From Turnera subulata (lineage: Eukaryota; Streptophyta; Magnoliopsida; Malpighiales; Passifloraceae): a DNA stretch of 64,000 nt. The position numbers and the translations under genes were made by a program. Of this stretch, positions 31,040-43,630 are shown piece by piece (position 1 is the first letter of the stretch; every line of letters begins with the position of its first letter). The notes under the pieces were generated by a model. The model made no database searches and had not been told where the DNA came from. It saw nothing but the letters and a program-made list of their open reading frames with translations. Location of the stretch: the NCBI GenBank assembly GCA_028386065.3, contig JAKUCV010007280.1:363132-427131 (forward strand), read 5' to 3'.

Positions 31040-32769
31040 TGTAAGTTTCCCTAAGCAATATGACACTCATATACAACATCAATCATGCAGCGGAAGCACG
31101 GAAACTAACCAAGAACCACATGTGAAGCATATAAACCGTATAACAAAATTTCGTACCTTGTTCGGTTGAGGTCTTTCACCCAACTGCTGGAACCAAATCA
31201 GTTAGAGCCAGACAAAGGCCTCGCCCCTCTACGGTATCCACACGAACCGTGATCAAGGTGGTGTCGTCACACGACCCAACTTCCGAGCACTCCCGGACTG
31301 GTGTGCTAGCAACAGAATTTCCGGGAGCATTGTGTGGTGTCTTTTTACTTCTTTCTCAAAGAAGAAGATGGTGATGTGTGTGTGTTTTCTCAAGGCTCTC
31401 AAGTCTGAACTCTCAAGAACAAAACTCAGAGAATAACCACAAAAGAGCAAGTGATCTGATCACTACTAACCACACACAAATACTAAAGGAATTAGTGGTG
31501 TTTTTGGTTCTTCCTTCTTTCACAAAGAGGAGGAAGCTTGATAGATTGTGTAAGAGCACTCAAGACACTCTTGAGTTTCTGGTGTCTATCTAAAAACGTG
31601 ATGCTCAGCTCAATTACAAGGTCTAAAACTGATCATTCACTCCCTACACCAACTTACACACTTAGCATTAGTTAATAGGACTAATGGCCAACACTTGGCC
31701 CCAATAAGTGCATGATGATGACATTTTCCATCATTAATGTCCACCACTAAGCCATATCAGATAACACACCACTTAGTGGCTCAATTATGCTGACTTTCAG
31801 CAAGCCAACCACCCAAAAACGACCTTGGTTCAACCATGGTCCAACCACGGTCCAACCACGTTCCAACCACAAACCGGTCCAACCATGGTCCAACCACGGT
31901 TCAACCAACTGCTCGAATCAACGGTTCTATGTGTGTGACCCTGTAGGCACTTGTAACGTCCGGCAATAATTGTAAAAACCCATTTTACAATTATAAGCAA
32001 AGAGCGGCGTCTAGCAACACATCATTGCTACCCGAACGACAAGATCAATACTGATTCTCTATGCCTCGTAAGTATGTCATCGTCCCTTCGTCCCATTATC
32101 AAGATTAAACCGAGACATGGAATATGTCAATCTCGTATATGTTTAATCTCGGTTTCTTGATCCTCGAGTTAACTGTGTAAAACGGATACCAATGATATCA
32201 ACATATCATAATCCGAGCACGGCCGTGCATTTACAGTTCAACTCTATCAAGAAACCATCCGATAATATACCCGTTATATGGGTTGGACGAATCCCCTCTT
32301 GATCAATCAAAACCCACTACATACTCGGCATATACCCAATGATTACCCTTATGTCCACCCAGTTACGGGTGACTAGGAATAATATCAAAGTACATGATTC
32401 ATATGTTGGATACCTTGACGATCTCAGGTCGGAGGACAATCACATCTATAAGAACCACTAATGACATACATATAACGTTCCATGTAGTGTTCTTATGTGG
32501 GTCGGTCCAGTCCACAAGTTCTCCAACTTGTACCCGTATGTAGAATTCATATCACATATAAATTCTCAACATACGCTAGTCTTGATTTATTATTACAACC
32601 CATCCATAATAATAATCGACTAGGGACATTTAAGAATATGAAATATTCTAGGGTTATAAGTATGTGCAAGCGTTTATCTCATAAACGATACTTATTGGAA
32701 TAACCTTAAAGTGTATGTACATGACTATAAATAAACATCCATGATTGGCTTTTGGGCATATTACTAACA
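31040..32769 (-). mobile_element. Copia LTR (reverse strand)
   Basis: 1730 bases, starting TGTTAGTAATATGCCC on the minus strand and ending CTTACA before the primer site TGGTAGCGGAGCC. It includes a GGTTGGACC-type short repeat block (31804-31911). Clearly the same family as the LTRs at 2599 and 9276. Confidence 0.88.
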
Positions 32770-34190
32770 ATTTGTCATTAAAAATTGATCAACAAATAAT
32801 TTCTCATTCTCTAACTAGAAAAATATATACTTTGAACTATATTATAAAAAGAGTACAAATATATTACGAAAAGATTACAAATATAATCATATCAAGATGC
32901 GCGACCTGAGTTAGTTCCAAATTAGGGAGGGAGGGCGGGGAAACTCGGATAGTGAATGGTTTCCCATAAACTAGGCGGAACGTTAATATCTCTTGATAGT
33001 CACTGGTATTTTTTTTTAACAATTACTATATTATAAATAAAATTGGAACATATCTATTTACAGGATTCTTGAATGGACAAAGCGCGCGACTCCTAAGCGA
33101 ATTTGGATTCTTATTCTCATTTCATAAATCCAGTGGTATTCCACAAATCCACAAACTTGGTTGTTCGAAAGTCAAAACAGTAGAAGTAAATGAAATTTGG
33201 ATGTTATAAATTATCAACTAAACCGAAGTGCTTGGGAATTTTCAAAAAAAAAACCGAAGTGCTTGGGAATTTTCAAAAAAAAAACCGAAGTGCTTGGGAG
33301 TTTTACAGTGAACCAAAACTGACCTTTTATGTACATCTTCTTATCAAGCAACATATATCGAGGAGAAACTTGCTCCGTGGCCAATACTAGTTCCCTAAAA
33401 TGTAATCTACTGAATGGCATATTCCTACGGGTTATCTGCTTGTTTTTTTTTTGGAGAAAAGGGTCATCTGCTTGGTTTCGACTCCAATTGAATCATAATG
33501 GGTGGCAACAATGGGAAACCGCAAGTGCACAATTAACATGGCTGGATTCGACACACAAATAATTTCTTAGGTTTCCCATTTTTCCTTAGGCAGTTTAACA
33601 GTTTATTTAAATCACACCACACCAAAATGAGCGACTCAGCCGTGCTGCAACCAGAGAGTTCTTGACCTCTAAGATATAAATACCACACGGGAAACTCAAA
33701 CGTTTGCAAGTGCCAAACATTCCGTCTGTTTCTAAGTGGATTAGTTGGGATCACAGCGACCATTGACCATGCTCAACATTCCATCAAAGAAACATTATTC
33801 GATATTGGCAACCAGGGATGAAATCCTTGCTATACACACAAAGACCAGACACATCTAGAGATACTTTCCTCATTCAAGTGACCCGTGACCCAGTGATCTG
33901 TTAAAACATATATCAAACATTCTAAACATAGATATAAGTGTCGTGACCATAACATTTCGAAAAGTAAGCTACATGGAATTGATATCATGTTAAATACAAG
34001 AAACTCAGAAAATAAATAGCAAGGAGAACAATCAAGAAATCATGAGAAAAATGGAACTTCCTCCCAAAATACAATTTGATTTGCCCCTGAAAAGGAATAC
34101 TAGGAAGTTTGGGAGGCAGTTTCCAATTGGCAATACTATCTTGAATATGGTGGCTCCACTGTTTGAACAGATCATCAAAGTTTGAAGTTC
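32770..34190. other. Intergenic AT-rich sequence downstream of MAC5
   Basis: No gene seen. It contains a 31-bp unit (AACCGAAGTGCTTGGGAATT plus an A-run) in three tandem copies at 33221-33313. The part nearest 34190 is presumably the MAC5 3' UTR; I could not fix its end. Confidence 0.5.
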
Positions 34191-37100
34191 TTACTGTTTT
34201 GATGATGCAGAAGCTGCTGCAGACCCGGTTGGTGGGGCACCAGGGGGAACGGGACCTGCAGACGCGGTCCTTGGTGGTGGCCCAGAATGTTGGTACTGCT
34301 GGCTGGCTTGAGGAACTTGCGACGAGGACATTGCGGCATGATATGGTGGAGGATACTGCTGATATGGAGGTGCAGCAGGTGCATACCCATATGGTGGATA
34401 TGGCGGTTGGTATTGCATATGGGGAGGTGGTGGCAGACCTTGATAATTATAATGTTGACCTTGCTGCTTCTCAGTTCCAGATTTGTTATCCCTGGATAAA
34501 GTGGAAGCTCCGTCCTGAGAGGGAACAACAGCACCCATTCGCTGAGGATCCATCGACGGATAGAAGTTCCTTTCCGGCTGAGGTGGTGGAGGAATACTGA
34601 AGTAGTGCATTGAAGGATGCTGCTCCTGAGTACCAGGTGGATGTAATTGGTTCTGCTGCTGTGATATAACTGCACGAGGCAACATTCCACCATGAGCCAT
34701 CATTGCCTGCTGCCTTGCTTCATCTGAAACCTCTGAGTCAGGTTTTGGTGCTTGTGGTCTACCCCACATCAGTTTCAACCTAAGACTCTTGATAACTAGC
34801 TTGTTGGAGAGTTCCTCTGCAGCTTTCTCTGCGCCTTCTCTGGTGGTGTAGGTTACAAAAGCAATTGCTCGTTGAGGGACCATCTTTATGGATTCAATTT
34901 CGCCGTGGGCATAAAACTGATCTCTAAGATCCTGCTCAGAGATCCTTGCATCGAGCCCACCGATATAAAGTGTTTTAATGCTCTCATCCTCGGGAGGCTC
35001 CAGTGAAGGCATATCACCAGCCTTATTGAGTAGCTTCAGTGCCACTGGATCATTAACTCTGAAGACATTAAAACAAGAAACAAAAACAGTTTTAAGATAA
35101 TTGTTGAAAATCCTCAAGGTTCATGTGTGCAGCACGAAATCTACTTGGGTGGGTGAGTTTTTTAATGGTACATGAGAAGTATGCGAAAATGAGCAAAGGG
35201 ATAGTTTTAAACAGTCCGTGCAGATGAATGAATTGAAAGGATAAAATAAGAAACACAGACCATACTTGGTCCAAAGGCTAGCAGAACTATGATAATGTGT
35301 TGTAACACAATAACACAGAAACAATCAGCATCAGATGAAAATACAGCACTATTTCGATACCAAAATGGCATCCAATTATCACTTCAACATATAGTTACAT
35401 GTAACAAATAACAAAGACCCACTTAGGATCAAGAGAGAGACAATTAGCATAAGTGAAAAGAATGAGAGAGCAACATTATTTCCCATACCAAAAAGAAGAT
35501 GAATCCATCTTCATGTAAAGATCATTTCAGAAAAAAAGTTTTGTGACCAATACCGAAAGAATCAATCAGGAAACATTTAATTAGCAGGACAAGGAAAGGA
35601 GTTTTACTTCCATCTCATCTATTCCCTTTCATATAAATTTTCTACTGAGATCTTGACTAACTCATTGACCCAAACAACGGTAACAATCAACTTAAAACAG
35701 TAGCAAACAATGAAATCTAACTTGAAACAAACAAATATGATTTCCAAATGTAACATGAATTATTCCCAGCCAAGTACTGTATTCAATAATGAAAGACTTA
35801 ACTACTTCAAATACACTATAATATCAACATTTGATGAAACGACATGCCAAAAGGAAGGAGATCATCAGCAGTAATCATGATGTTGAAAAAAGATCAAAAT
35901 GCACTTACCCATAATAACGATCTTTTATATTTTGCTGCGACAACTCCCCGGTTACAGGCATTTCATGCCTGTAAGGGCACTCAGCACCTCGAGTGCATTC
36001 ACCCCGTACATAGAAACTACAAACATGCGCTCGGTTCCTTTTGTAGTATGGTGTTGTTCGTTGAAGCTTCAAAATTGTGTCATTTGGCCGAACCTTTCCA
36101 TATGAAGATTCATAATCTATTCCAGCTCTAGCCTGCAAAGCATAACCATTGCGATATTATGACATAAGTGCTCCCATTCCAAAAAAAAAAAACCACAAAA
36201 GACCATTGGCCGTCACCAGGAATCGGAGACAGGAAAACTACTAACAAGATTTTCACATTATATTATAGTAACTAGAACTAGGACGGTGCAATAACCAGAG
36301 AAACTATGCTCAGATAAACCAAACTATCACAGACAACCAGTAAGCTTTCTCATGTCTGAAACTTGGAAATTTCTCACCCCATTTTTCATCAATTAAAAGA
36401 AAGGGGAAAGAAACAAAACTCAGACAACAGACGAGAGCACTCCTGCAACACAGCACTTGTAGCACTTTTAGAAGGGCAAAACGTAATAAATGTTCACAAT
36501 GAAAGAACAAATGGCATATTCCTTATCAGAAGAATATTACAGAAAGTGTAATTAATGGCATCAAGCATGCTGCACATACATAAAAGTTGAAACCATATAC
36601 CATGCCCTTTATCTTGCATACTCCATTCATAGCACTAAAAGAGAAAGGAAGCATCTTTTCATGCTTATGAACAACTCAAGAAATGTGCAGAATTATAGTA
36701 CAAAGAAAATCACAAATAGACGGCAGAAAATGAAACACGAAAGCTTGTTTGGAGACAAAAATGCACATACCCTGCGATCATGCTCCTCAGCAAAATACTC
36801 TCTGTTCACATCACTCTTAGGAATGGCATCATTGGAATTGATACTTAGAGCAGTATCTCGAACCTGAACTGGCAACCCATACTCAAGATCCAAAAGGCAG
36901 ACTTGGCAGACATTTTTCAGCTTACTGCATGTCTGGCAAACCTCTGTCTTTTTAAACCTTGCATCCCTGCCAGGCCTCCATCTAAAGACTGTAAACGGTC
37001 TCGTGCATATCTTGCATTCTTTATCAAATTCAGCTCTGGTCTGCATCACAACCAATACAACCTCATGAGTACAGAAAAAGTATACATACATACAAATAAC

Positions 37101-37234
37101 CATGCAAGAAATATCATGGCAATACAAACCATTCTAACATAAGGATTGTCACCGAGGCAAGACTCGCAGATGATAGGAAAATCAGAACGTTCCCATCCAT
37201 CAGCCTCAAGATCCCTCAACAATCTGTGTGCCAT
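34191..37234 (-). CDS. MAC5: Zinc-finger CCCH/RRM splicing factor, MAC5/RBM22 (Ecm2/Slt11) homologue
   Basis: Host gene with coding exons 37234-37130, 37040-36771, 36132-35909 and 35058-34191; all three introns are GT-AG and the frame closes to 488 aa. N-terminal Cys-rich module: C23-x2-C26, C44-x2-C47, C70-x2-C73, C80-x2-C83. CCCH finger C163-x7-C171-x5-C177-x3-H181. RRM about 228-300 with RNP2 LYIGGL and RNP1-like RAIAFVTY, followed by WGRP. Tail (about 300-488) rich in Pro, Gln and Tyr. This is the full layout of Arabidopsis MAC5A/MAC5B and human RBM22, a subunit of the Prp19/NineTeen-associated complex that contacts U6 and pre-mRNA in the catalytic spliceosome. Nothing is broken. Which paralogue it is cannot be decided here. 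Confidence 0.95.
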
Positions 37235-38042
37235 CTCCTAAGCAAACACCAAGCAATCAATCATTACACATATAAATATATGGCACTATTGTACCAAACG
37301 ATAGGCAAATATATTGTCCCAAGATTTCCAGAAACTGACAAACTGAAACTGCTACTTAAGTATCCTGAACAAAAGATATAAGACGTGGCCCAGCCATCCA
37401 CACAGTAAAGTAACTGGTTAAGGGTCAAAAGGTTTCACCAAATTAAATCACAGGTTAACATTACAATCACGATGCCTATAATATCAAGAATCCCAAATCC
37501 ACCAAGGCCTTCGAGAACACTAGTTGAACTTGCAATAGCAACGGAAATCCACACAAGCATGGTAGGAACAAGCAATGAAGATAAAAATTTCATCTTCACA
37601 TGATTCTTGCCAAAATGAACGTGTCCAGCCCTACCAAACTTTTGACAAGAAGTTATATCACAATATTCCCAAATTCCACCACTAGAAACACTCACACCAA
37701 TGTCAATCATGAGACAGTTGCGTGTTTTGGCAGGAAAACATTAAAAAGCCCACCAAAAGGAACACACACGAAGGAAAGTTATAATCAAAGAAAATAAAAT
37801 CTACCTGCGATGCTGTTTTCAGGGGGGAAAAAAAATTAAGAGAGAGAGAGAGAGAGACGGAGCAAAGTGCGGTTGACAGCGGCGTAGACGGTGGTGCGAG
37901 AGTTTCCACTCACATCGCAGGCGCAGCCTCTTATCGAAGTCAGGAGGAGGAGGAGGAGGAGGAGGAGGAGCTGAAGAAGAGAACGACCCCCTTTTTTTAA
38001 AAAAAAAAAAAAGTTAGAAGAGGGGGAGGAGATGGACTCCAA
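37235..38042 (-). promoter_or_regulatory. MAC5 5' UTR with leader intron
   Basis: Three bases before the ATG stands an acceptor (TTTGCTTAG|GAG, exon from 37237). A matching donor GCAG|GTAGAT lies at 37805/37804, so a leader intron of about 567 bases separates a non-coding exon from the coding exon. The non-coding exon contains a (GA)n run near 37842-37857 and an (AGG)n run at 37941-37971. Its 5' end, placed near 38040, is a guess. Confidence 0.6.
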
Positions 38043-38316
38043 ATCAATTGAAAGATTAGGGTTATGCTATGGCGGTTATTCTGAAACCAGGGAGAGGGAA
38101 TAAGAGGGTGAAAGAGACTAAGAGAGTGCAGACGCGCGGTTGTAAAACGACAGCGTTTTGAAGTAGAAAAAGTTAAAACGCCTAGTTTTTCTTTAAAAAA
38201 CAAAAACAAAAACTTTTGGTGTCTGGAAATAACGTCGTATTGACAACTAAATTTTTTTTAAAAGGGACCACCAACAAAACCTGGTATATCTAAAAAAAAT
38301 CTTTACAGTCTTTTTT

Positions 38317-38432
38317 GTTCATTCCAAAAAGTGGATGTCATTATTATATTTGTTATTAGGCAAAAATTCAATTCGTTCATTCCAAAAAGTGGATGTCATT
38401 ATTATTATTGTTATTAGGCAAGATTTCAATTC
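38317..38432. repeat. 58-bp tandem duplication
   Basis: GTTCATTCCAAAAAGTGGAT begins at 38317 and at 38375. The two copies differ at a few bases. Confidence 0.85.
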
Positions 38433-39496
38433 ACTCAAGGAATATGAATTAATATCTAAGGATAGATATTTATCTATCTTTTTTTCTTTAAAAACAAATC
38501 CAAATGATTGATATTTGGAATCAACTTTATCTCAAAACACACGAATTAGCAACTTACACTATCTATAAAAGTAACTGTCATAACACCGTTGGCACAGCTC
38601 ATGGACCTAGCACGTGCGCACCCGTTTATGCTTTGTTTTCTTTTCTTTCTTTTCATGCGTTTTCAAAACTTTTTCCTTCTATTTCTTTTAAATTATTTTT
38701 TAAAAAAGAATCAGCTAGCTAAAATATATCGTGATGTTGCGGGTACTAATCAAATCAACCGGACATTGGACAACATATGATTATTATTTAAAATTAATCA
38801 TTATATAAAATAAATAAAATTATATAAATAAAATAATAAACTATTTACTTATCAACAAATCTTTTGTTTGATCCAACAAATCGAGTAACAGAAAGCGTTA
38901 GTGATTCTTTTCGTCATTATTAAATTATTCATTCATCATAACTTTACACAAAATTTCTTATATTTTAATTATTTTTAATTAAATTCTCACTATTATATAT
39001 AATATAGGTTATAATGTAAATTTTTTTAAAATAGAAATAATAATATTACTACTCACTAAAAGATGGCAGATAAATTATTACTTTTTTCAAAAGAATTATT
39101 CTTTATAATTTTAAAATTTTTATAAAACTATTTTTTTTGTTCTTATTTAGATTTTATATTTTTCTATAATTATTTTCTACATCATTCTCTTACTTCTAAT
39201 TTTTTCCTTGTATAAAATTTTTTCATTTTATAATATTCATCTAAAAATTCGTAAAATTCTTACATAATATTTTTTTTACTTCTTTATTTGCCACGATTTT
39301 TAAAAATTTGTATTAATCATCTACTCTTCCGCTTTCTTAATTCATTTCATACATGTATTAATTTTAGGTTGGTGTAGGATATTTTTATTGGCCCTCACAT
39401 GATTGCTCTTGATACGGCTTTGTTGTCTTTTATTTGATTAGAAGGATAGATTTATCTTATTTGTCTATATCTATTATTATGATTTTGTTATAAAAT

Positions 39497-39859
39497 TGAG
39501 GGATGAAATTTACTCTTGATAGAATAATACAAGCTTGATCAAAGTAATAATACAACCTTGATGGTAATAATACAACTTCATAATAATATGAAAAGGAGAA
39601 TAATAAACTTAAATAAAGGGAGATTGAGAAGTGAAGTTTTGGTCAGAAATGAAGGAATGAAGGGGTATTTATAGTTGAAAATGGAAGGATAAAAATAAAT
39701 AAGTATGATTAATTTAAAAGGATAAAATCAAAGGGATGCTAGGTAAAGCAAGATGATATTAAGATTAGGACAAATGGAATTATAGTTTGGTATCGGGGTA
39801 AAATATTTACTAGGGATAAGTTCAGGTACAGTAAAAATAAAATCTACTAGATGGTAACA
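39497..39859 (-). repeat. Dispersed repeat with TATA box, copy A
   Basis: On the minus strand it starts TGTTACCATC (39859), contains CTATAAATAC followed by CTTCATTCCTTCA, and ends with TTGTATTATTA repeats. It is the same element as 62107-62540 on the plus strand. It could be a solo LTR or a short non-autonomous element; no target duplication was found. Confidence 0.6.
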
Positions 39860-39888
39860 ATTGTTGGCCCAAAAGTGGCTAAGAGGAT

Positions 39889-39924
39889 GGGGGGTGGGGG
39901 CCGGGGCGGCGGCCAGGGGTGGGT
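39889..39924 (+). other. G-rich island with quadruplex pattern
   Basis: Five runs of three or more G (6, 5, 4, 4, 3) within 36 bases, isolated in AT-rich sequence next to the dispersed repeat. Confidence 0.6.
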
Positions 39925-41077
39925 GAATTAGTGTTGCTGATTAAAACATGATTTGGCATCTCTAATGCCAAACTGTTTTTGTCTCTGGATTTTGTGTTTA
40001 GGACTACTAATGAACACACTAATTAGAATGTTAAGAGAAAGGGTTAGAGATAATTTGACACAAGATTTATAGTGGTTCGCCATACAGGACTACCTCCACT
40101 ACTCAAGGATCCCCCTTTGAGATTTCTAACTCACTCTATTATGGTTTTTCACGGGTTCAACCAATAACCCTTGGTTTCTCTAGGCTCAACTTAAACCCTA
40201 ATCACTCACCACAAAGCTTTTTCCTAGCATTGCCTTATACAAAACCCTCTAATACAAAAGCTATTACTAAGTACAACAACTTTTCCCTTCAAATATTGTC
40301 TCCTAATGTATGAACTAAGAAAAGTTTTTTTCTCTCTCTCTCTTGCTTGACTTGAGAACTGCAAGTGCAACTATTTTTGCTTGGATTCAGAATCTCTGTT
40401 TAGCAGCTCTGAGTTTCTCCTTGAATCAGTATTCCTTTATATAGGCAAGATGGATGGTGTCAATTTGATCCGTTACATGTCCCTTTCCATCCAGCTGTTT
40501 TGTCTTCCGAGGTGCCAGAGTGTCAACGTTCATCTTCCCTGTTGTCCCTTTCACGTTTTGGCACGAGACACACCAGTCAGCAGCTTTTTGTCATTGATGT
40601 CATTATTTAGCATAGTCCTAGGTTGGACCTGGACGTTTGAATCCAGCTGACATTTGATTTGTTTAAAGTAGCTTTTATCATTGATTCAGAACCCAGAAAT
40701 GTTAGTGTACTAGGTTCCTTGACCAATCCCCATAGGAATTAAACAAATATGAGTGGCATGGGAGCTTGTTGTTGAAAACGACCCTTCATGCCCACTAACA
40801 CCAAACCCAATCCCACTCACTCTTCTTCCAAGGTGTTTGATCACTGATTGAGCTTCTTGTGAGCTGTGATTCATGGTTAGATACAAAATATGCTACACAT
40901 AAAATCAAAACCTAGTTAATGCATTTAACATATAATAATCATTTGTACAATCAATTGTATTTAAAGGTATATTATAATAGTATAATAAATGTGCATGCAT
41001 TATGTTAATAAACTCAATTAATTAGCCTTAAGCAACCTACTAATCATCATCCGATTCACAACAATGACATCTATCTG

Positions 41078-41078
<1 letters not shown>

Positions 41079-41125
<47 letters not shown>
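41079..41125. repeat. (TA)n microsatellite
   Basis: About 23 uninterrupted TA units. Confidence 0.95.
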
Positions 41126-41128
<3 letters not shown>

Positions 41129-43072
41129 CAGACAGATTTTAGAGATGACACCTGGCACTTTAAAAGAATATAAACAAGACATCCGGCCTCATATTATACC
41201 CTCTCTCTTTTTTGTACGTACAACATCAATTTAGTTTAGCAAAAGTATAAAAATATGAATATGGATGTTTTCATCTCTTTTAAAAATAATGATCAGATGA
41301 AGATAAGATGATAAGATCTTGAGAGTAACTTTTCAATTTATATTCATTGTGTTTTTTTATGCCTTTTATCATTAATTTCTCTTTATTATTTTATGTAATT
41401 AATCAAAAATTAATTATATTTTTTACAAAAAAATAAATATCAGTATGCTGGGTGACTATCAAAGAAAACTTTTTGAAATTTTTTTATTAATGTAGTAAGA
41501 TATTCAATTTCCACGGGGTGTGTATGTAACAGCCCGGGTAATTTTTACGTTTTTAGCGTCACCGTAAAATTTATTTTACAGTCATTTACCATTAAAATTA
41601 ATCTTGGGTAATTAATTAACGGTAATTTACGCATCGGATTTCGAAACCGAGCCGTGCTCCACGCTCAGGATTTTTCTGCGGATTTTCCGGACCAAAGTTG
41701 GAATTTTTCGGGTCCAGGAATCTTCAGAAAAATCGAGATTAACCTCGTATTATCGGGCTAGAAATTTATCAAGGGGGTATTATTGATATTTTCTGGTCCG
41801 GACGGGACACGACTGCATAATGCAGCCGCCTTGTTCCTGTACGCCCGTGAACTCATGTTTCCCCTGTGATGCTCGTGATGTGCCAGTACCCTGCATACCT
41901 TTTTCCTGCCAGCATAAACCCCGTGACACCCTGTATCACCTCTCCTCACCATCTGCAAGAAACCCCACTGCCTAAACCATTCCCTTGAATCTGCAAAACC
42001 AAAACAGAAAAGAAACCAAAAGAAAAAAAAGGAAAAAAAAAAACAAAACAAATACAAGCCACCCCATACGCCGCCGTTCCTCTCTTCTTTTCTTTTCTTC
42101 TTCTTCCTCCCGTGAACCTCACTGCCGGCCGCCACCACTTCCGTCGTCGTCACCGAGAGTCGACACCCCCACCTTCTCCTCCCTCGCCTGCCGTCGCAAC
42201 GAGCCGCGCCAGCCACCTCCTCCTTGCTCCGGTCGCGACGCAGCCGTCCGAGCAAGGCGCCCCATCGCCGAGTACCCCGACTCCTCGCAGCAGAAGGCCA
42301 CGCCGATGCCACCACCCTGGTTCGTCACCACCGCAGCCGCCGACGCCCCTGTCGCCACCGCCAGCCTCGCCCTACTTCCGCCGTCGCGCCACCTGCACAC
42401 CCAAGGTGAGCACGCCCCGGCTACATGGAGATCGGGTCGGGACGACCCGCGGGTGTTAGATGGGTGCGGGTTGTAAACTGGGCTTGGGGTAGTGGGCTTA
42501 AGTGTGTGGGCTTAGTAGTGGGTTGGGTAGTTGTGTTGGGCCTGGACAAATGATTCTGGGCTTGGGTGAGTGTGGGCTTAGAGGTTAGGTTTGGGCTTAG
42601 GTTTGGGCTTGGACTTGGCCCAGCCCGAAAATAAATAATAAAAAAAGAAAATAAAAAAATATAAAAATTAAATCTGGAAAAGAATTATTAGTCTGGAAAA
42701 ATAAAATATAACTTGTGAATACAATATTTTGGAAAATAGCTTTGGGAATATATATATATATATATGGTAAAATAATTGTTAAGAAGGAAAATAATTTTGG
42801 AAATATGTATAGTGTATTATAATAACTATTTTGAGGAAATAATTTTGGGAAGGGTATTATCAAGGTAATAAAATACCGAAATAGTATCCGGGTGCAGGAA
42901 TAAGTATAAGTAAGGTATTTAGGACACTTGAAAAACATAAATGGTGAGTTATGACGATAATAGAAATAACCCGGGGAAGTAACCGAGACGAGTCAGTATT
43001 TAATTTTCGTAAATACAGTAGTAGCATGACATTGCATACCACTTATATGTGCATATTATTTGCTTGATATAG

Positions 43073-43148
43073 GAGTTGATAACGAGCTGGTACCTGAGGA
43101 GCCGGACTTGGAGTCAGTTGGACAGTTCCAAACTTGATATCGGCTAAG
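43073..43148 (+). other. Putative mini-exon in solo LTR
   Basis: 76 bases between GATATAG| and AAG|GTGAGG, reading VDNELVPEEPDLESVGQFQ then a stop. It shares the PEEP core with the Element 2 and Element 3 copies. Confidence 0.35.
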
Positions 43149-43537
43149 GTGAGGATGGATAACCTTAGATATGTGCCTGTAGTACTGTGTTTGTTTTGTT
43201 GTTTGATTGAACTGCTGAGTTGATTATCGACTGTTATTTGATTGTTGTGGAATTTGTTGATGCTATTGTTGGATTATGATTAGACTCGTGGATACTGTGA
43301 TGATCAGTGCTGAACTGCTAAGCTGTGATTGATTGATGTTGTGAGTCTGCTGTTAGATTGGTCTGATAAATAATTTGGAATAATGGAAATGGATAATTGA
43401 GAATAGAGAAAAGGAAATGGAATTGATTTTGAGATGATGATATAATTGTCACTTGGAAAGTAGAGGTACTACTAGATGGTTAGAGACTAGTTCTGTGGTG
43501 TCATGGCCGGTGGGTTGGTTGATTGGGATGTTGATCC

Positions 43538-43630
43538 CAGATTTGTGATATTGGGATGTTGATCCCGGATTTGTGATATTGGGATGTTGATCCCGGATTT
43601 GTGATATGGGGATGTTGATCCCGGATTGTG
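43538..43630 (+). repeat. Tandem GGGATGTTGATCCC repeats
   Basis: Four units of about 28-30 bases, each with the imperfect palindrome GGGATGTTGATCCC followed by GGATTTGTGATAT. The inverted counterpart is at about 44894-45020 in the nested LTR. Confidence 0.85.

Larger units (their letters stand above)
29465..32769 (-). mobile_element. Rearranged copia element, reverse strand
   Basis: Related to the copia at 2599-10878. Reading on the minus strand: LTR 32769-31040, primer site (31039-31027), leader, palindrome array (30592-29809), then at 29769 an N and the terminal ~300 bases of a second LTR (29768-29465). The whole gag-pol and most of the 3' LTR are missing at the N. No target duplication: flanks are CTATC and ATTTG. 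This is either a deletion derivative or a collapsed assembly. Confidence 0.85.
38043..41524. other. AT-rich intergenic region between MAC5 and the solo LTR
   Basis: No convincing gene. It holds a 58-bp direct repeat (38317-38432), a dispersed repeat (39497-39859), a G-rich island (39889-39924) and a (TA)n run (41079-41125). The stretch about 39990-40740 contains TTTATAGTGGTTCGCC followed by CTACCTCCACT, which I recall as a motif of plant retroelement-derived repeats, but I cannot name a family. Confidence 0.5.

Noticed and set aside
29465..32769. Target duplication for the reverse-strand copia
   Set aside because: Flanks CTATC and ATTTG do not match, and the N at 29769 makes the structure uncertain.
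39497..39859. Solo LTR with target duplication
   Set aside because: TG start and TATA box are present, but the five bases on each side (AAAAT and ATTGT) do not match.
40381..40650. 89-aa frame starting MDSESLFSSSEF
   Set aside because: No domain, no splice context, and it lies within repeat-like sequence.
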